In this document: positions 1 to 10,430 of the stretch, one piece after another
Position numbering within the stretch: the stretch's first letter is position 1
How the letters are laid out: each line of letters begins with the position of its first letter
Source: Corallium rubrum
Taxonomy: Eukaryota > Cnidaria > Anthozoa > Scleralcyonacea > Coralliidae
Length of the DNA: 64,000 bases
Reading direction: 5' to 3'
Assembly: GCA_964035015.1 (NCBI GenBank)
Contig: OZ036012.1
Coordinates: forward strand, 932,028 to 996,027
Translations under genes and position numbers: made by a program
Notes under the pieces: generated by a model
The model's database searches: none
What the model was told of the DNA's origin: nothing
The model's input: only the letters and a program-made list of their open reading frames with translations

Positions 1-172
1 CCATATTCATAAATGGCCATGGAATTAAAATTTCTTTATCTACATATAAATTAGCCCTTATGACTCGTTTTCACGTGTGAAATTCAAAAATTTTTTTACT
101 CGGTCGTAATGGCTAATTTATATGGGCATAAAAGAATTCTAATTCGGCGGGCATTTTTGAATAAGGTCTATA
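1..172. mobile_element. Palindromic MITE, family A, copy 1
   Basis: The two halves are imperfect reverse complements: the left half reads CATAAATGGCC then ATATAAATTAGCC, and the right half reads GGCTAATTTATATG then CATTTTTGAATAAGG. There is no coding capacity. The same family recurs at 2,394-2,550 and 3,777-4,075, so it is a dispersed non-autonomous element. The left end may run off the window. Confidence 0.6.
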
Positions 173-374
173 TGTGGTCACCCATCCTAGCACTAACGGC
201 AACGTGTTTGAACGATAGAATTCATATACAAAGAGCTTTTGCAAATGACGATCTCAAGGGTAATTTCCATGCCTTCTTGGCTCTGTTGACAACCAGCCTG
301 ATTCCCAGGCCTCTCTTTTTAACGTCGTGCGGCAGACCGAAATTGTGAGAGGCCTGGAATAAAATGTTTTGCTT

Positions 375-466
375 GGCCCCAAAACTGGCCCCAAATCAAT
401 CTCGTCCCCGGAGCCAAATTGCCCCGCGCGACCGGGGCAATTTGGCTCAGGGGACGAGATTGGCCC
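375..466. repeat. Near-perfect GC-rich hairpin
   Basis: An inverted repeat of about 38 bp per arm (GCCCCAAATCAATCTCG against CGAGATTGGCCCC, with CCAAATTGCCCC against GGGGCAATTTGG) surrounds an 8-base loop. It is probably a small fold-back element. No gene is supported around it. Confidence 0.6.
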
Positions 467-544
467 CAAATTATACAGGCACCAAACGGCCGTTAGGCGG
501 AAAACTAAGGCAGATAACACTCACGTCGGTCTGCACAATTCTTT

Positions 545-1160
545 ATAACATCATATAGCAAGGTTGGTCTACTGCCGAAACGTTAAAATAGCATATTTCG
601 ACTTGTATAAATGTGTTTCAACACAATCACTTCCTACGCCGAACACTACTTTATAAAGCCTCGTATGTAACAACCTTTTAACGTAATGTAAAACAAAGAA
701 ACCTACTCGTTTGTTGTCTGCTCTCAAGAAGAAGTTTGTTTAAGTGCCCTCGTTGATAAAGATGAGAGAATCCGAGCTCCAGCAGGATTTATGATAGATA
801 AAGATGAACATTTTCCGCTAGTCCTCTCGCTCGATCCCTATTCCGTGACGTCACCAAAATAAGTTCGAGAGAAAAGAGGACTAGGAACTAGTCTGGTTGA
901 CAACGTAGAAAAAGCATTTTGACGTTGTAAATTCAACGCGGAACCGGAGTCACTACACTGAGAAGCCTTAGAAAAGCTTAACATTACTCTCGCGACTGCC
1001 ATAGATTGAACAAGTGTTTTTCTTCAACAATTTAAGAACAAAACGAGTCCGTGCGATTATGTATCTTGAAATTTGAATGTATAAATACACCACCATTTAA
1101 TACCACTGTTAAACTCTCTACCTCAGCCGTAGTCCGTTGTCTGAATCTTAAAGTCCCTAC
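545..1160. other. No recognisable feature
   Basis: I see no gene, clear repeat or RNA in this stretch. Confidence 0.4.
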
Positions 1161-1164
1161 CCAT

Positions 1165-1729
1165 GCATCCTCGTTCCCAGGGCCTCCTCGGTACCCTGGG
1201 AAATCGGAGGCCCTGGTCAGATGAAAACGATTGAAGCGTGTGATTGGCTGGACGAAGGTTGTCTAAAACAGGACGTGGGCAAATATATTTTCAACTGTCA
1301 AACAACGAACACCGAAAAAATCTACAAATAGAGCCAACAAAGTAGGATGCGATGAGTTTCATCATTTAACTCTCAAAATCGAACGATTTTAGATATAGCG
1401 TGACTCGGTGACGGTCATTCGTTGCGACGGCAAATTATATTCGTAAACAACCTACGTTTGAAAAGCATTTTGGTAAGCGAAATTGTGAATATTTTGTCCA
1501 GCGGGAAGAACAGTAAACACCAAACCTTTCGGACGTCATAACAAGGCAACTTTTCTTGAAATAGTGGAGTGTATCTCGTTTGTTTCGTTATATAATGTCC
1601 ATTGTCGCACCCAGGGCGATGTGATGTAGTCAATAACTCAATGTCCTAGAATCTAGGACACCCGGTTTTCATCTGACCAGGGCCTCCGATTTCCCAGTGT
1701 ACCGAGGAGGCCCTGGGAACGAGGATGCC
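1165..1729. mobile_element. Long-TIR non-autonomous DNA transposon
   Basis: Terminal inverted repeats of about 60 bp bound the element: the left begins GCATCCTCGTTCCCAGGGCC and the right ends GGCCCTGGGAACGAGGATGC. Both flanks carry ACCCAT (1,159-1,164 and 1,730-1,735), a candidate target-site duplication that continues as GCA on both sides. The interior is non-coding. The superfamily is not assigned. Confidence 0.65.
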
Positions 1730-1814
1730 ACCCATGCATGTATACACCAAATCGTAGTTTCATTTAGGCCCACATGAAAATTAATTTCCTATTCAATTTG
1801 GACCTCTATTTAAC

Positions 1815-1918
1815 AATTAGATTATGAGCTCGAAATTTCTATGAGTGAATAGTTGACGAGAGCCGAGCTCGAGTCAGCTATCATCTCATAGAAATTGAGA
1901 GCAAATAATCTAATTGTT
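1815..1918. mobile_element. Short palindromic MITE
   Basis: CAATTAGATTATGAGCTC at the left and GCAAATAATCTAATTG at the right are inverted repeats, extended inward by ATTTCTATGAG against CTCATAGAAAT. It is about 100 bp and non-coding. Confidence 0.55.
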
Positions 1919-2393
1919 TTAGTAGAAACTAACTTGTGTACCTTAGTTCTTCCAAATTATTTCAAAAAACGAAGCATAACCGTTGTTTTTGTGCGAAAAC
2001 CAAGGCAAAACAATCTTTCCTCCTCGTGTCCTCCAACTGCATGGCCGCGCGAGTACTGGTACTCAATTTGCTACTCGCTATCTATTGACGAATAGATATG
2101 AAGTAGAGTAGCCGATCAGATTGCACTAATAAAGCATAACGGGAAGATAACATAATTAAGCTGCGACTGTTTTTTTCATGTTTTGAGTTCGTTACTTTTA
2201 GATACTACGTTTAGGATTATTGTCAAGGACAATTGATAAGCAAATTTTATCCTTATAGAATACCCAAACATTAAAAAGTTTCTGAAATCAGAAATGTTAT
2301 GTTTACTACGGCTGCTTCAGCCTCATGTTAGAAATGAACTACGTTTTATCCCGACTCAGATTGTATGCTCAGCCGAAACTTCGATTTCGTGTA

Positions 2394-2550
2394 TAGATCT
2401 TAGTCATAAATGGCCGACGATTTAAAATCCTTTTATGTGCATATAAATTAGCCCCTCCGACCTCGTTTTAGTGTAAAGATTCTTCAGAGAGGCTAATTAA
2501 TATGCACATCAAAGAATTTTAATTCGGCGGCCATTTTTGAATAAGATCTA
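2394..2550. mobile_element. Palindromic MITE, family A, copy 2
   Basis: The ends TAGATCTTAGTCATAAATGGCCG and CGGCCATTTTTGAATAAGATCTA (each given only to show the ends) are inverted repeats. The body matches copy 1, with ATATAAATTAGCCCC facing GGCTAATTAATATG. It has no open frame. Confidence 0.65.
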
Positions 2551-2589
2551 TTAGCTTCACGTGAAGACTTATTGGTTCTCTCTTGCATG

Positions 2590-2657
2590 CCTTGATGGTT
2601 TAATTTTTCAACGGGTTCTCCGGTTTTCCTCCCTCCACAAAATCAACACCATGAGTT
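2590..2657 (+). mobile_element. Fragment of 5S-SINE body
   Basis: GGGTTCTCCGGTTTTCCTCC followed by CTCCACAAAATCAACACC matches the body of the 5S-headed SINEs at 7,090 and 35,745. The 5S-like head is missing, so this is a truncated copy. Confidence 0.5.
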
Positions 2658-2677
2658 TCCCCAGTTTAATGTACTAA

Positions 2678-3108
2678 GGGGATGTTTATATGGAGGCGAG
2701 CCAGCCCGCTTACTGGGATAGCTCGATAAGCGGGGGTGATTTCTGGCTCGTGTTTATATGAACGAATTTCATCCCGCCTACCGGGATGATTTTACAACAA
2801 GGACAATAGACGGTAAGCTGGCCAGCCCGACTAGCGACTGTTTACATGTGAAATTTTCATCCCGCTTATCGAGATCTCGCCTCTTTCAAGTGAGATCTCG
2901 CTAACCGGGATAGCCCGCTTGGCCATATAAACACAGAGGAATTTTTAACAGGAAAATAACTACATAATGAGATCTCGCTAACCGGGATAGCCCGCTTGGC
3001 CATATAAACACAGAGGAATTTTTAACAGGAAAATAACTACACAGTGAGATCTCGCTTACCGGGCTATCCCGCTTACCGGGCTGGCTCGCCTCTCATATAA
3101 ACAGCTCC
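2678..3108. mobile_element. MITE, family F, with 77-bp internal duplication
   Basis: The termini (GATGTTTATATGGAGGCGAG and CTCGCCTCTCATATAAACAG) are inverted repeats of about 30 bp. Inside, a 77-bp unit starting TGAGATCTCGCTAACC occurs at 2,891 and again at 2,968, with a third partial copy near 3,045. A diverged relative lies at 30,018-30,356. It is non-coding. Confidence 0.65.
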
Positions 3109-3159
3109 TAACTTGTTCTATCGAGGAGTGAGGGCCATTGGGATATAATCAGTATCTAA

Positions 3160-3288
3160 GGCTATGTGCACACGGTAACGTTTCCGAGCGTTTTCGTATT
3201 GTTCACTGTTCTCAAGGGAATCGAGAACAATCAGCTCATTACTTGAAACAATACGAAAACGCTCGGAAACGTTACCGCGTGTGCACAT
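3160..3288. mobile_element. Palindromic MITE, family B, copy 1
   Basis: Arms of about 45 bp (GGCTATGTGCACACGG, then CGAGCGTTTTCGTATTG) face their reverse complement with few mismatches. The GGC-type ends flanked by TAA/TTA are compatible with a PIF/Harbinger-type MITE. The second copy is at 3,908-4,038. Confidence 0.65.
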
Positions 3289-3776
3289 AAGTATAGGTTA
3301 GATAATGAACTCGAGTGTTCTATGGGATATAGTGCCGAGCATAGATAGAAAGCCACGAGGGCCGCAGGCCGAGTGGCTTTCTATCTATGCGAGGACACTA
3401 TATCCCATAGGACACGAGAGTTCATTATCTAACCGACTTAGAATATGATCATACCCCACTGAGCTAATTCTGTGGAAGAATCTATATTCTATGTTTCTGG
3501 CAGAAAATGTATGCTTTTATTGGGTTAGAAAGAACAGATTTTTTTCGTTTTTGTTGATGTTTGCATTATTTTTTGGTTATGAATATCTTCTAGTGAGTTT
3601 ATGTAATAATTAGTATGCTCTATACACTCATTAGTATGCTCTATATAGAGCATACTAATGAGTGTATAGAGCATACTAATTAGTTACATAAACTCACTAG
3701 TGAATACTATGGAATAGAGCATGAAAATTCTGGGCGCTGATTGGCTGAGTGGGTATGATCATATTCTAAGCCTCAA

Positions 3777-4075
3777 TAGACCTCTTTATAATAGCGACGA
3801 ATTTTAATATTCTTTTATTACATCTTAATAAGCCTTTCTGGCCTCGTTTGTTTTTCTTCAATTCAAAAGAATGTTTGCCTCATAACGAGGCCAGAAAAGC
3901 TAATTTAGGCTATGTGCACACGGTACCGTTTCCGAGCGTTTTCGTATTGTTTCAAGTAATGAGCTGATTGTTTTCGATTCCCTTGAGAACAGTAAACAAT
4001 ACGAAAACGCTCGGAAACGTTACTGTGTGCACATAGCCTTATAGATGCACATAAAAGAATATTTAAAACGTCAGC
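3777..4075. mobile_element. MITE family A, copy 3 (interrupted)
   Basis: The left part has CGACGAATTTTAATATTC and the right part GAATATTTAAAACGTC, matching family A ends. It is split by a family B copy at 3,908-4,038, and the whole sits in the centre of the surrounding fold-back. Confidence 0.5.
3908..4038. mobile_element. MITE family B, copy 2
   Basis: The ends GGCTATGTGCACACGG and GTGTGCACATAGCC are inverted repeats. TTA lies next to both ends, consistent with a 3-bp target duplication. The interior is inverted relative to copy 1. Confidence 0.65.
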
Positions 4076-4674
4076 AAGAGATTCACCAAGCGGAAAACGA
4101 AATCTTATTATAATTAGAATATGATCATACCCACTCAGCCAATCAGCGCCCAGAATTTTCATGCTCTATATTCCATAGTATTCACTAGTGAGTTTATGTA
4201 ACTAATTAGCATGCTCTATATACTCATTAGTATGCTCTATATAGAGCATACTAATGAGTGTATAGAGCATACTAATTAGTTACATAAACTCGCTAGAAGA
4301 TATTCATAACCAAAAAATAATGCAAACATCAACAACAACGAAAAAAATCTGTTCTTTCTAACCCAATAAGAGCATACATTTTCTGCCAGAAACATAGAAT
4401 ATTAGATTCTTCCACAGAATTAGCTGAGTGGGGTATGATCATATTCTAAGTCGGTTAGATAATGAACTCTCGTGTCCTATGGGATATAGTGTCCTCGCAT
4501 AGATAGAAAGCCACTCGGCCTGCGGCCCTCGTGGCTTTCTATCTATGCTCGGCACTATATCCCATAGAACACTCGAGTTCATTATCTAACCTATACATAT
4601 AAGTGCCCAGCACAAAACACGAATAAAAGCCATGAACAAAAGGACATAAAAAACATAATATTTAATAATCTAAC

Positions 4675-4704
4675 GTTTCGTTGTTTATGCTACAACATCT
4701 TCAG
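4675..4704 (-). ncRNA. Hammerhead-like motif (PLE tail)
   Basis: On the minus strand the order is CTGAAGA, a hairpin with stem GTTGT/ACAAC, then GAAAC, fitting the hammerhead core CUGANGA-stem II-GAAA. Stem III after GAAAC is poor, so activity is doubtful. Confidence 0.45.
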
Positions 4705-5138
4705 AGATAATGATTACAAGATATTAATTTACAGGGTATACAATAAACAGAATTCTAATTACATACATATATATATATATATATAGACCAATAAAAATAA
4801 AGAACTAAAAATACATATTACAAGCTAATTATAGGTTAGGAGGTGAGGTAACACTGAATGTGTCAGGAGGTAAGAGAAAATTAAAATAAGTAGAGCGGTG
4901 CTGATCCAATATTGCCGTTGAGATGAGGTTTAAGTTTGTTAATTAAAAGACTTTCCTTTTTTTTTTTTTTACTTTTCTCTTACCTCCTGACACATTCAGT
5001 GTTACCTCACCTCCTAACCTATAATTAGCTTGTAATATGTATTTTTAGTTCTTTATTTTTATTGGTCTATATGTATGTAATTAGAATTCTGTTTATTGTA
5101 TATATATCCTGTAAATTAATATCTTGTAATCATTATCT

Positions 5139-5168
5139 CTGAAGATGTTGTAGCATAAACAACGAAAC
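5139..5168 (+). ncRNA. Hammerhead-like motif (PLE tail)
   Basis: This is the mirror copy of the motif at 4,675-4,704: CTGAAGA, stem GTTGT/ACAAC, GAAAC. The core bases are conserved but stem III is imperfect. Confidence 0.45.
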
Positions 5169-5363
5169 GTTAGATTATTAAATATTATGTTTTTTATGGC
5201 CTTTTGTTCATGGCTTTTATTCGTGTTTTGTGCTGGGCACTTATATTTATAAAAAGAATATTTAAAGTGAAGGCCTTAATGAAAGTGGTCTATACTGCCA
5301 TATATGTTACCCTCAATAAACAAAAGTTGCTTTTACCTTGAATATATTAGAGGTTTTAAACTG

Positions 5364-5905
5364 AGGCCGTGTTTGCATGAAGTGGATTGACAGTCCAATC
5401 GGATCGAAAAACGCGAGCGAAGTCAATCCGGGCACATGTTTACATGGAGAATCCAAACTGCTTGGAACATTGTTTTCAGTTTTGGAACACTATTTTGTGT
5501 GCTCCCCTCAATGTCTGCCATTTTAATAGCACGACACGCACCAACTTCACTCATGCGTATCAGGTCATTTTCCAGTCAAACCGTGTTTAGATGAATCATA
5601 TTGGAGACATTCAAGTCGATCCTTGCTTGAATCTCAGACCCCGCGCGTTTACACTATAGCAAAAGTATCCGGATTCACATTGTTTTTTATTCCCATGAGG
5701 TTGAAACACAATGTGAATCCGGATGCTTTTGCTCTAGTGTAAACGGGGTCTCAAGTCAATCCACTCCACTGCGTTGGATTGACTTCAGCCATCCGTTTCG
5801 ATCAGATCGAAAACTTTCAATCTTCTTCATGCAAACACAACAAGGAGAAACAACATGCGAGATTTGACTCGAACACTCAATCCGCTTCATGTAAAAACAG
5901 GGCCT
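5364..5905. mobile_element. Long-TIR MITE, family G
   Basis: The ends AGGCCGTGTTTGCATGAAG and, on the other strand, AGGCCCTGTTTTTACATGAAG are similar. Internal inverted segments are built from GATTGACTTC-type words and GATCGAAA. A shorter internal hairpin (AAAGTATCCGGATTCACATTG) lies near 5,660-5,730. It is non-coding. Confidence 0.5.
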
Positions 5906-6267
5906 GACATCATATTGATACACGATAAAAAAGCAAGTTCGTCGTTTCTATGTCATTTTTGTAGCCATGTTTACTGCAGGTCAGGGCGTGATATTGACCC
6001 GTTGTTTATGAATGGTAGAGCAATTAAATTATCACTATAAACAATGAAAATTTAAAAGAAAACTGCCATTTTTTTTCTCTAAAACTCTAATTGATAGTTC
6101 AGCTCGTAAAGATAATTGTAACTGGTTTTTTTCAAACTTCTATTCCTTGTATTTTATAGAATGTCGCGATGCTAAAGGGATATTTGTTGTTTTTATATTT
6201 TCAGTAGTTATGTTTACTGCAGGTTGACTCGGTTGTTTAAGAATGGTTGAGTAATCTTACATTGACA

Positions 6268-6450
6268 ATGGTCGTTTTCACTCACGCGATCAGTAGCCCC
6301 ATTGGGGTGGTGAAACAATACGAAATTTTTGAATAAGAATAGAGTTAAATTCCCATAGGATAAAGATGGTACACCAATATGGCCGCCATTTCATTGTTTC
6401 GGTACACCAATATGGCCGCCGTGACGCCAGTTAAAAACGTTCTATATCCG
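6268..6450 (-). mobile_element. MITE family H, copy 1
   Basis: One end has TTTTCACTCACGCGATC. The body has two copies of GGTACACCAATATGGCCGCC. It matches the element at 7,712-7,882 in the opposite orientation and a partial copy at 15,392. Confidence 0.6.
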
Positions 6451-6880
6451 GACATGGGACATGAAAGAATATGAAAGCAATTTCCTTGTATGTATTATAC
6501 CACGTATTCAGTCAAGTTAATAATTGATGAGTTAATTAGCCAATCAGAGAAAAATATTTGGTCACGTGTATGAGTTTTCAAACCAGGTAAATGTCGCGCT
6601 AACTGAATTTATGATTAAGAAATCAGATAATAAACGATACAAATAAAGAACCGTTTATTACCACATTTCTTAATTATAAATTCAACGTGAAACCATTGTC
6701 TATAAATCTAACCCTCTACTAAAAACCCGTTAATCGTGTTATTACTAGGGAGGGATTTCAAACTCGAGAACAACAAAAATCACTCGGCCTATTACCTCGT
6801 AATTTTCAATGTTCTCTCGTGTTCGTAACCCCTGGTAAAACTGACATTCCAACTCGTTTATGAAGTATTACATAATATAT

Positions 6881-7075
6881 CAATCTACAGACACGCACGC
6901 GTGTACTACGTGTAGTACAATAAGTGTAGCTTAGAACAATCTAAATGTGAGAACACCACGTATAGCAATCGTCGGTGACAAATGCTTCTGAAACAATAGT
7001 AGTAGTGCGCACAGCATCCAGAGAGCATAAGGTGGTATATAGGGCCAGAGTGCTCGAATTGCAACAATATATGGC
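6881..7075 (-). repeat. Decayed hammerhead-repeat monomer
   Basis: On the plus strand CAATCTACAGACAC, TGTAGCTTAGAACAATCT, ATCGTCGGTGACAA and CCAGAGTGCTC occur in the same order and spacing as in the ribozyme repeat at 17,838-18,060. The central core is mutated: the position of CTGATGA now reads CTTATTG on the minus strand. This is a second, inactive locus of the same repeat family. Confidence 0.55.
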
Positions 7076-7089
7076 ATATATGCCATGTA

Positions 7090-7430
7090 TGTGTGCTGTT
7101 AGGGCGCTGCCTCTCACCAAAAGTTCCATGGGGTTAGTACTTGGATGGGTGCCCGTCTGGGAATAACCCCGTTCTCGAGCTTGGAACACTCACGTGAGTA
7201 GAGTTTAGTTTGTCTCCCCTGTGCTTCGAGGGTTTTTTGCTGGGTTCTCCGGTTTACCTCCCTCCATAAAATCAACACCTAGGTCTGTGATTCATGGTCT
7301 GACATGTGGGTCATAAATGTGTCGTAGGGCGGCTGCTTCGAGCGCCTTTAATACGCCTTCGACTCGACCACTTGAAATTTAGTAACGTAAATTGCTCTTG
7401 AAAAGCCCCTTGTGGGAAGAAGTAATTAAA
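7090..7430 (+). mobile_element. 5S-rRNA-derived SINE, copy 1
   Basis: GTTAGTACTTGGATGGGTG followed by CCGTCTGGGAAT matches the 3' half of eukaryotic 5S rRNA, which includes internal control box C, so the SINE head derives from 5S. The body (GGGTTCTCCGGTTTACC, AAATCAACACCTAGG, GCGGCTGCTTCGAGCGCC) is shared with the copy at 35,745-36,139. 5S-headed SINEs are an established class transcribed by RNA polymerase III. Confidence 0.7.
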
Positions 7431-7711
7431 ATCTGTATTCTGTATTCCATATGGTGGTGCGCAGATCAAGTAACAACTAAAACAAGTTACATTTTTCAAA
7501 ACATGTCCCACTTGTTATATTATACCCAAGCAGTTGGACTTACAGTTTCAGGAATTCACTTAATTTGGATGGGTTTTGTGCCTAGGATACGGGAGTCTTT
7601 TCTATAGGACGGGGTATTTTCAGGATAGAGATTTATTTAAATACGGTAGTTACATCAGTAAAAATAGGTACGCAATGCGTACATGTGACTACCGCTATTA
7701 AGCACAAAGAG

Positions 7712-7882
7712 ATATAGAGCCTTTTCATCTTACGTCACGGCGGCCATATTGATGTACCAAAACAATTAAATGGCGGCCATGTTGGTGTACGGTATGGGAA
7801 TTAGCTCTTTCTTATTCAAATATTCCGTACTGTTTCACCACACCAATGGGCCACCGATCACGTGAGTGAAAACACTCTATAG
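7712..7882 (+). mobile_element. MITE family H, copy 2
   Basis: The ends TATAGAGCCTTTTCATC and GAGTGAAAACACTCTATA are imperfect inverted repeats. Two inverted GGCGGCCAT-type blocks fill the body. It is about 170 bp and non-coding. Confidence 0.6.
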
Positions 7883-10430
7883 GCTTAATAAGCAATGCAT
7901 GAAAATGTGTGAAAAGCACACAGACACACAAAAAAGGGTTATTTTAAATCATTTTATACATGTGTTGCTAATTTGAACATGGCACATACCATACATACAT
8001 CTTTACTGGCTGTTTCCACATATTAATATATGGCATAGCATATATTAACCCCAGTTTTTTTACTGTATAACCGAGAGAAAATGAAGCTGAATTTGGTGAA
8101 CTGGGTTGCAAAACCAGCTTGAAATCAAAGAAAAACTAAACTTGTTAACCACTTCTAGGCTTAAATGAAATTCCAATGTACCGTAGAGTAGGTGAACACT
8201 GACATGATGAGTAAAAACAAGGAAAACAGTAAAAATATAAGCTCTCAAAAGAAAGTCAACAATACGCAACCAAATTTGCCATTGGTTTGGACAAATATAA
8301 AGAAAATACATGTGAAACCCAGGTTTAAAGTGAAGAGGTTGTTTATAAAAACAGTTGGGTTTTAAATTACTCAATTTTCAGTAGGGAAAAAAAACAAAAT
8401 GCACTTTACCGTGTGCTATTACAGCTCTGGAATTACTCTTCGTATCGAAAAATGTCAGATTTAGCCTTTCCACAGCTGAAACTTGAGTTAAAGCTATAAT
8501 TTAGCACTACCTTATTACTAATTCTTGGCAAGACAACCTTCAAACGTTTGAGATAACAAAGAAAAATAAAAGAAACCTGCATTTTCCCATACGAGTTAAC
8601 GACTCGAATTTTGCTTTTGTTCGGCAGATATTTCGTCGTCATTCAATCCATTTTCGTATGTAGAAATTGTTCAGGTACAAGGCCGATAAGCTCAATACAT
8701 ACTATCTTCTTTGTTATCATCCATAAAAAACTTTAGGTCTAAAAAATGGTTATTTTTGGCAGCGAGTTTTCAGTTTTTCATTGTGCCCTTCATAGGTTCT
8801 GTTGACGTCAGACGTGCAATGGTTACCCCCAGCGGCCGGACGTTTGACTCCACCCGATCATAGGGCCTGTCTTATGGAGTTAACGTTCCAGTCACTGAGC
8901 TCTATATAAACTGGATGGGCCCTTGTGCCGGATTTTGTGTGCCAGTTGTATGATGACGTGACCACTACACAAGATGGCTTTCGCTGAAGTTCATAGCTTT
9001 CGTAGATTGAGAACAGACAAAAAGAGTTATTTTAAGAAAATTTAAACGAATGTAATGACACAAGAAGTACTTAAAAAGGTTTAAAACGTTAATTTCTTGT
9101 ATTTGTTTCTGTTACTGAGCTATAAAACCTTTAAATTTCGTTGTTTTTCTTCAGTGCCGACAACGAAAAAACTTCACGATAATAAAAACTGAAAAACAGA
9201 CTATAAAATCTATGAAGAATTCAATTTCAAGTCTTTTATAGTAATCTTAATGCCTTAACAATATTTCGTGTTGTGTACTTGCTATCGTTTGACTGTAGTT
9301 GTTGTTAAACAGTGAAAACTAAACGAACCGGCATCTGTTGTTTGCTTTACGGCTTTTTCGACTCCCCCGGCAATGCACATTCACATAATATTCCTACCCC
9401 CGGATAATATGACCGTGCTGACGTCAAGATTACTTATGCCAGTCAACTTTAGGATTGGGAACAAGTTCTAAGGCCGCAATGCCTCATATGTTCCGCTACG
9501 TAAGATGGCGGCGACTGCCACGAAATGTTTGACTGCTGGCCATAGGGAAAGGCCTATCCAGTTTATTTAGAGATCAGTGGTTCCAGTTTATTTAGAGTTC
9601 AATGCCTATAGATGCCGCCATTTTGAATCTGAAAATGGTCACACATTTTTGGGCAGCACCACTGACCTATTACAACTGGACTGCGGGTGTGGAACACTTC
9701 GCTTCAAGGAGACCGTCAAAAAGCCGCCAAAATTCCTCGCGTCAAAAACATCGCTTCCGTTCTCAATGCGACAATATCAGAGCGCGTATTAATTCTGCGC
9801 AAACTTACAAGCAAAAGTATAAAGCTGATAGTTAGCACGTCAGAACACCACAAATATATCTACCGGAATGCTCCATGCTTTTCTTCACAAATGTGATGTC
9901 GTCCTAAAAGCCGCCAAAATCCTTGTCGTCAAAAACGTCGCTGATATTCTACAAAAAAAAGTGACAACGAGCCAGCCACTCAGCAGCTACTCATCAGACG
10001 TCAGGGCACCGCAATGTTGCTGTCATTGCTGGGTTAGAACTGTTTCATTTATGAAAACATTCGTTTATATGCACATCAAATTTTAGATCTATATATTGGT
10101 GATATTTCACCAATAGAATAGACTGCTGGACAAGATTATTACTCTGTCTTGACTGTTTACTCGGGCCACTTGTGGTGGACGAGTCTAGGTTTACCGATTC
10201 TTTTTTTTCTTTTTTTTTTGTGTCGCGTTATTAGTCCTCCGCGCGGCCGCTGGCGATTTGACCAATAAGCTTTGCGAAACTGAGGCATGTGACGAGTCGG
10301 TTTTCTTTGATCATGCTTTGATGTACCGCGGGCATGACATGTGGCATTGTGGATTTGTGGCCTTCTTTCTTTCCGACTGAGTGGTTCGAAGTGTTCTTGC
10401 CTGCTTGCTTAGAATTGTCTGGGATCAGTT
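7883..10430. other. No recognisable gene
   Basis: There are only short unsupported frames. A TATATAAAC string at about 8,903 precedes a 23-codon frame starting near 8,974, which is too little to call. A diverged block AAAGCCGCCAAAAT plus GTCAAAAAC is repeated near 9,720 and 9,910. Confidence 0.35.

Larger units (their letters stand above)
3291..4596. mobile_element. 1.3 kb fold-back element
   Basis: The left arm (3,291-3,770) is the reverse complement of the right arm (4,114-4,596). Each arm starts with a further 140-bp palindrome that contains CATAGATAGAAAGCCAC (3,294-3,434 and 4,453-4,591). Near 3,610-3,680, and again in the right arm, lies a third palindrome built on TAGTATGCTCTATA. The central spacer holds a family A MITE that is itself split by a family B MITE. 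No coding region is present. Confidence 0.7.
4597..5247. mobile_element. Fold-back tail of a Penelope-like element
   Basis: The left arm (4,597-4,880) and right arm (4,973-5,247) are reverse complements with few differences, around a spacer containing a T-run. Each arm carries a hammerhead-like core followed by CGAAACGTTAG, as in the Penelope-like element at 36,694-37,908. No endonuclease frame remains. Calling it a Penelope tail is inference from that shared layout. Confidence 0.5.

Noticed and set aside
6268..7882. One 1.6 kb transposon with 170-bp inverted ends
   Set aside because: Both ends are complete copies of the same 170-bp MITE, which also occurs alone at 15,392, so two independent insertions in opposite orientation are simpler.
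8060..8374. 104-codon hydrophobic minus-strand frame
   Set aside because: There is no recognisable family and the length is within chance for AT-rich sequence.
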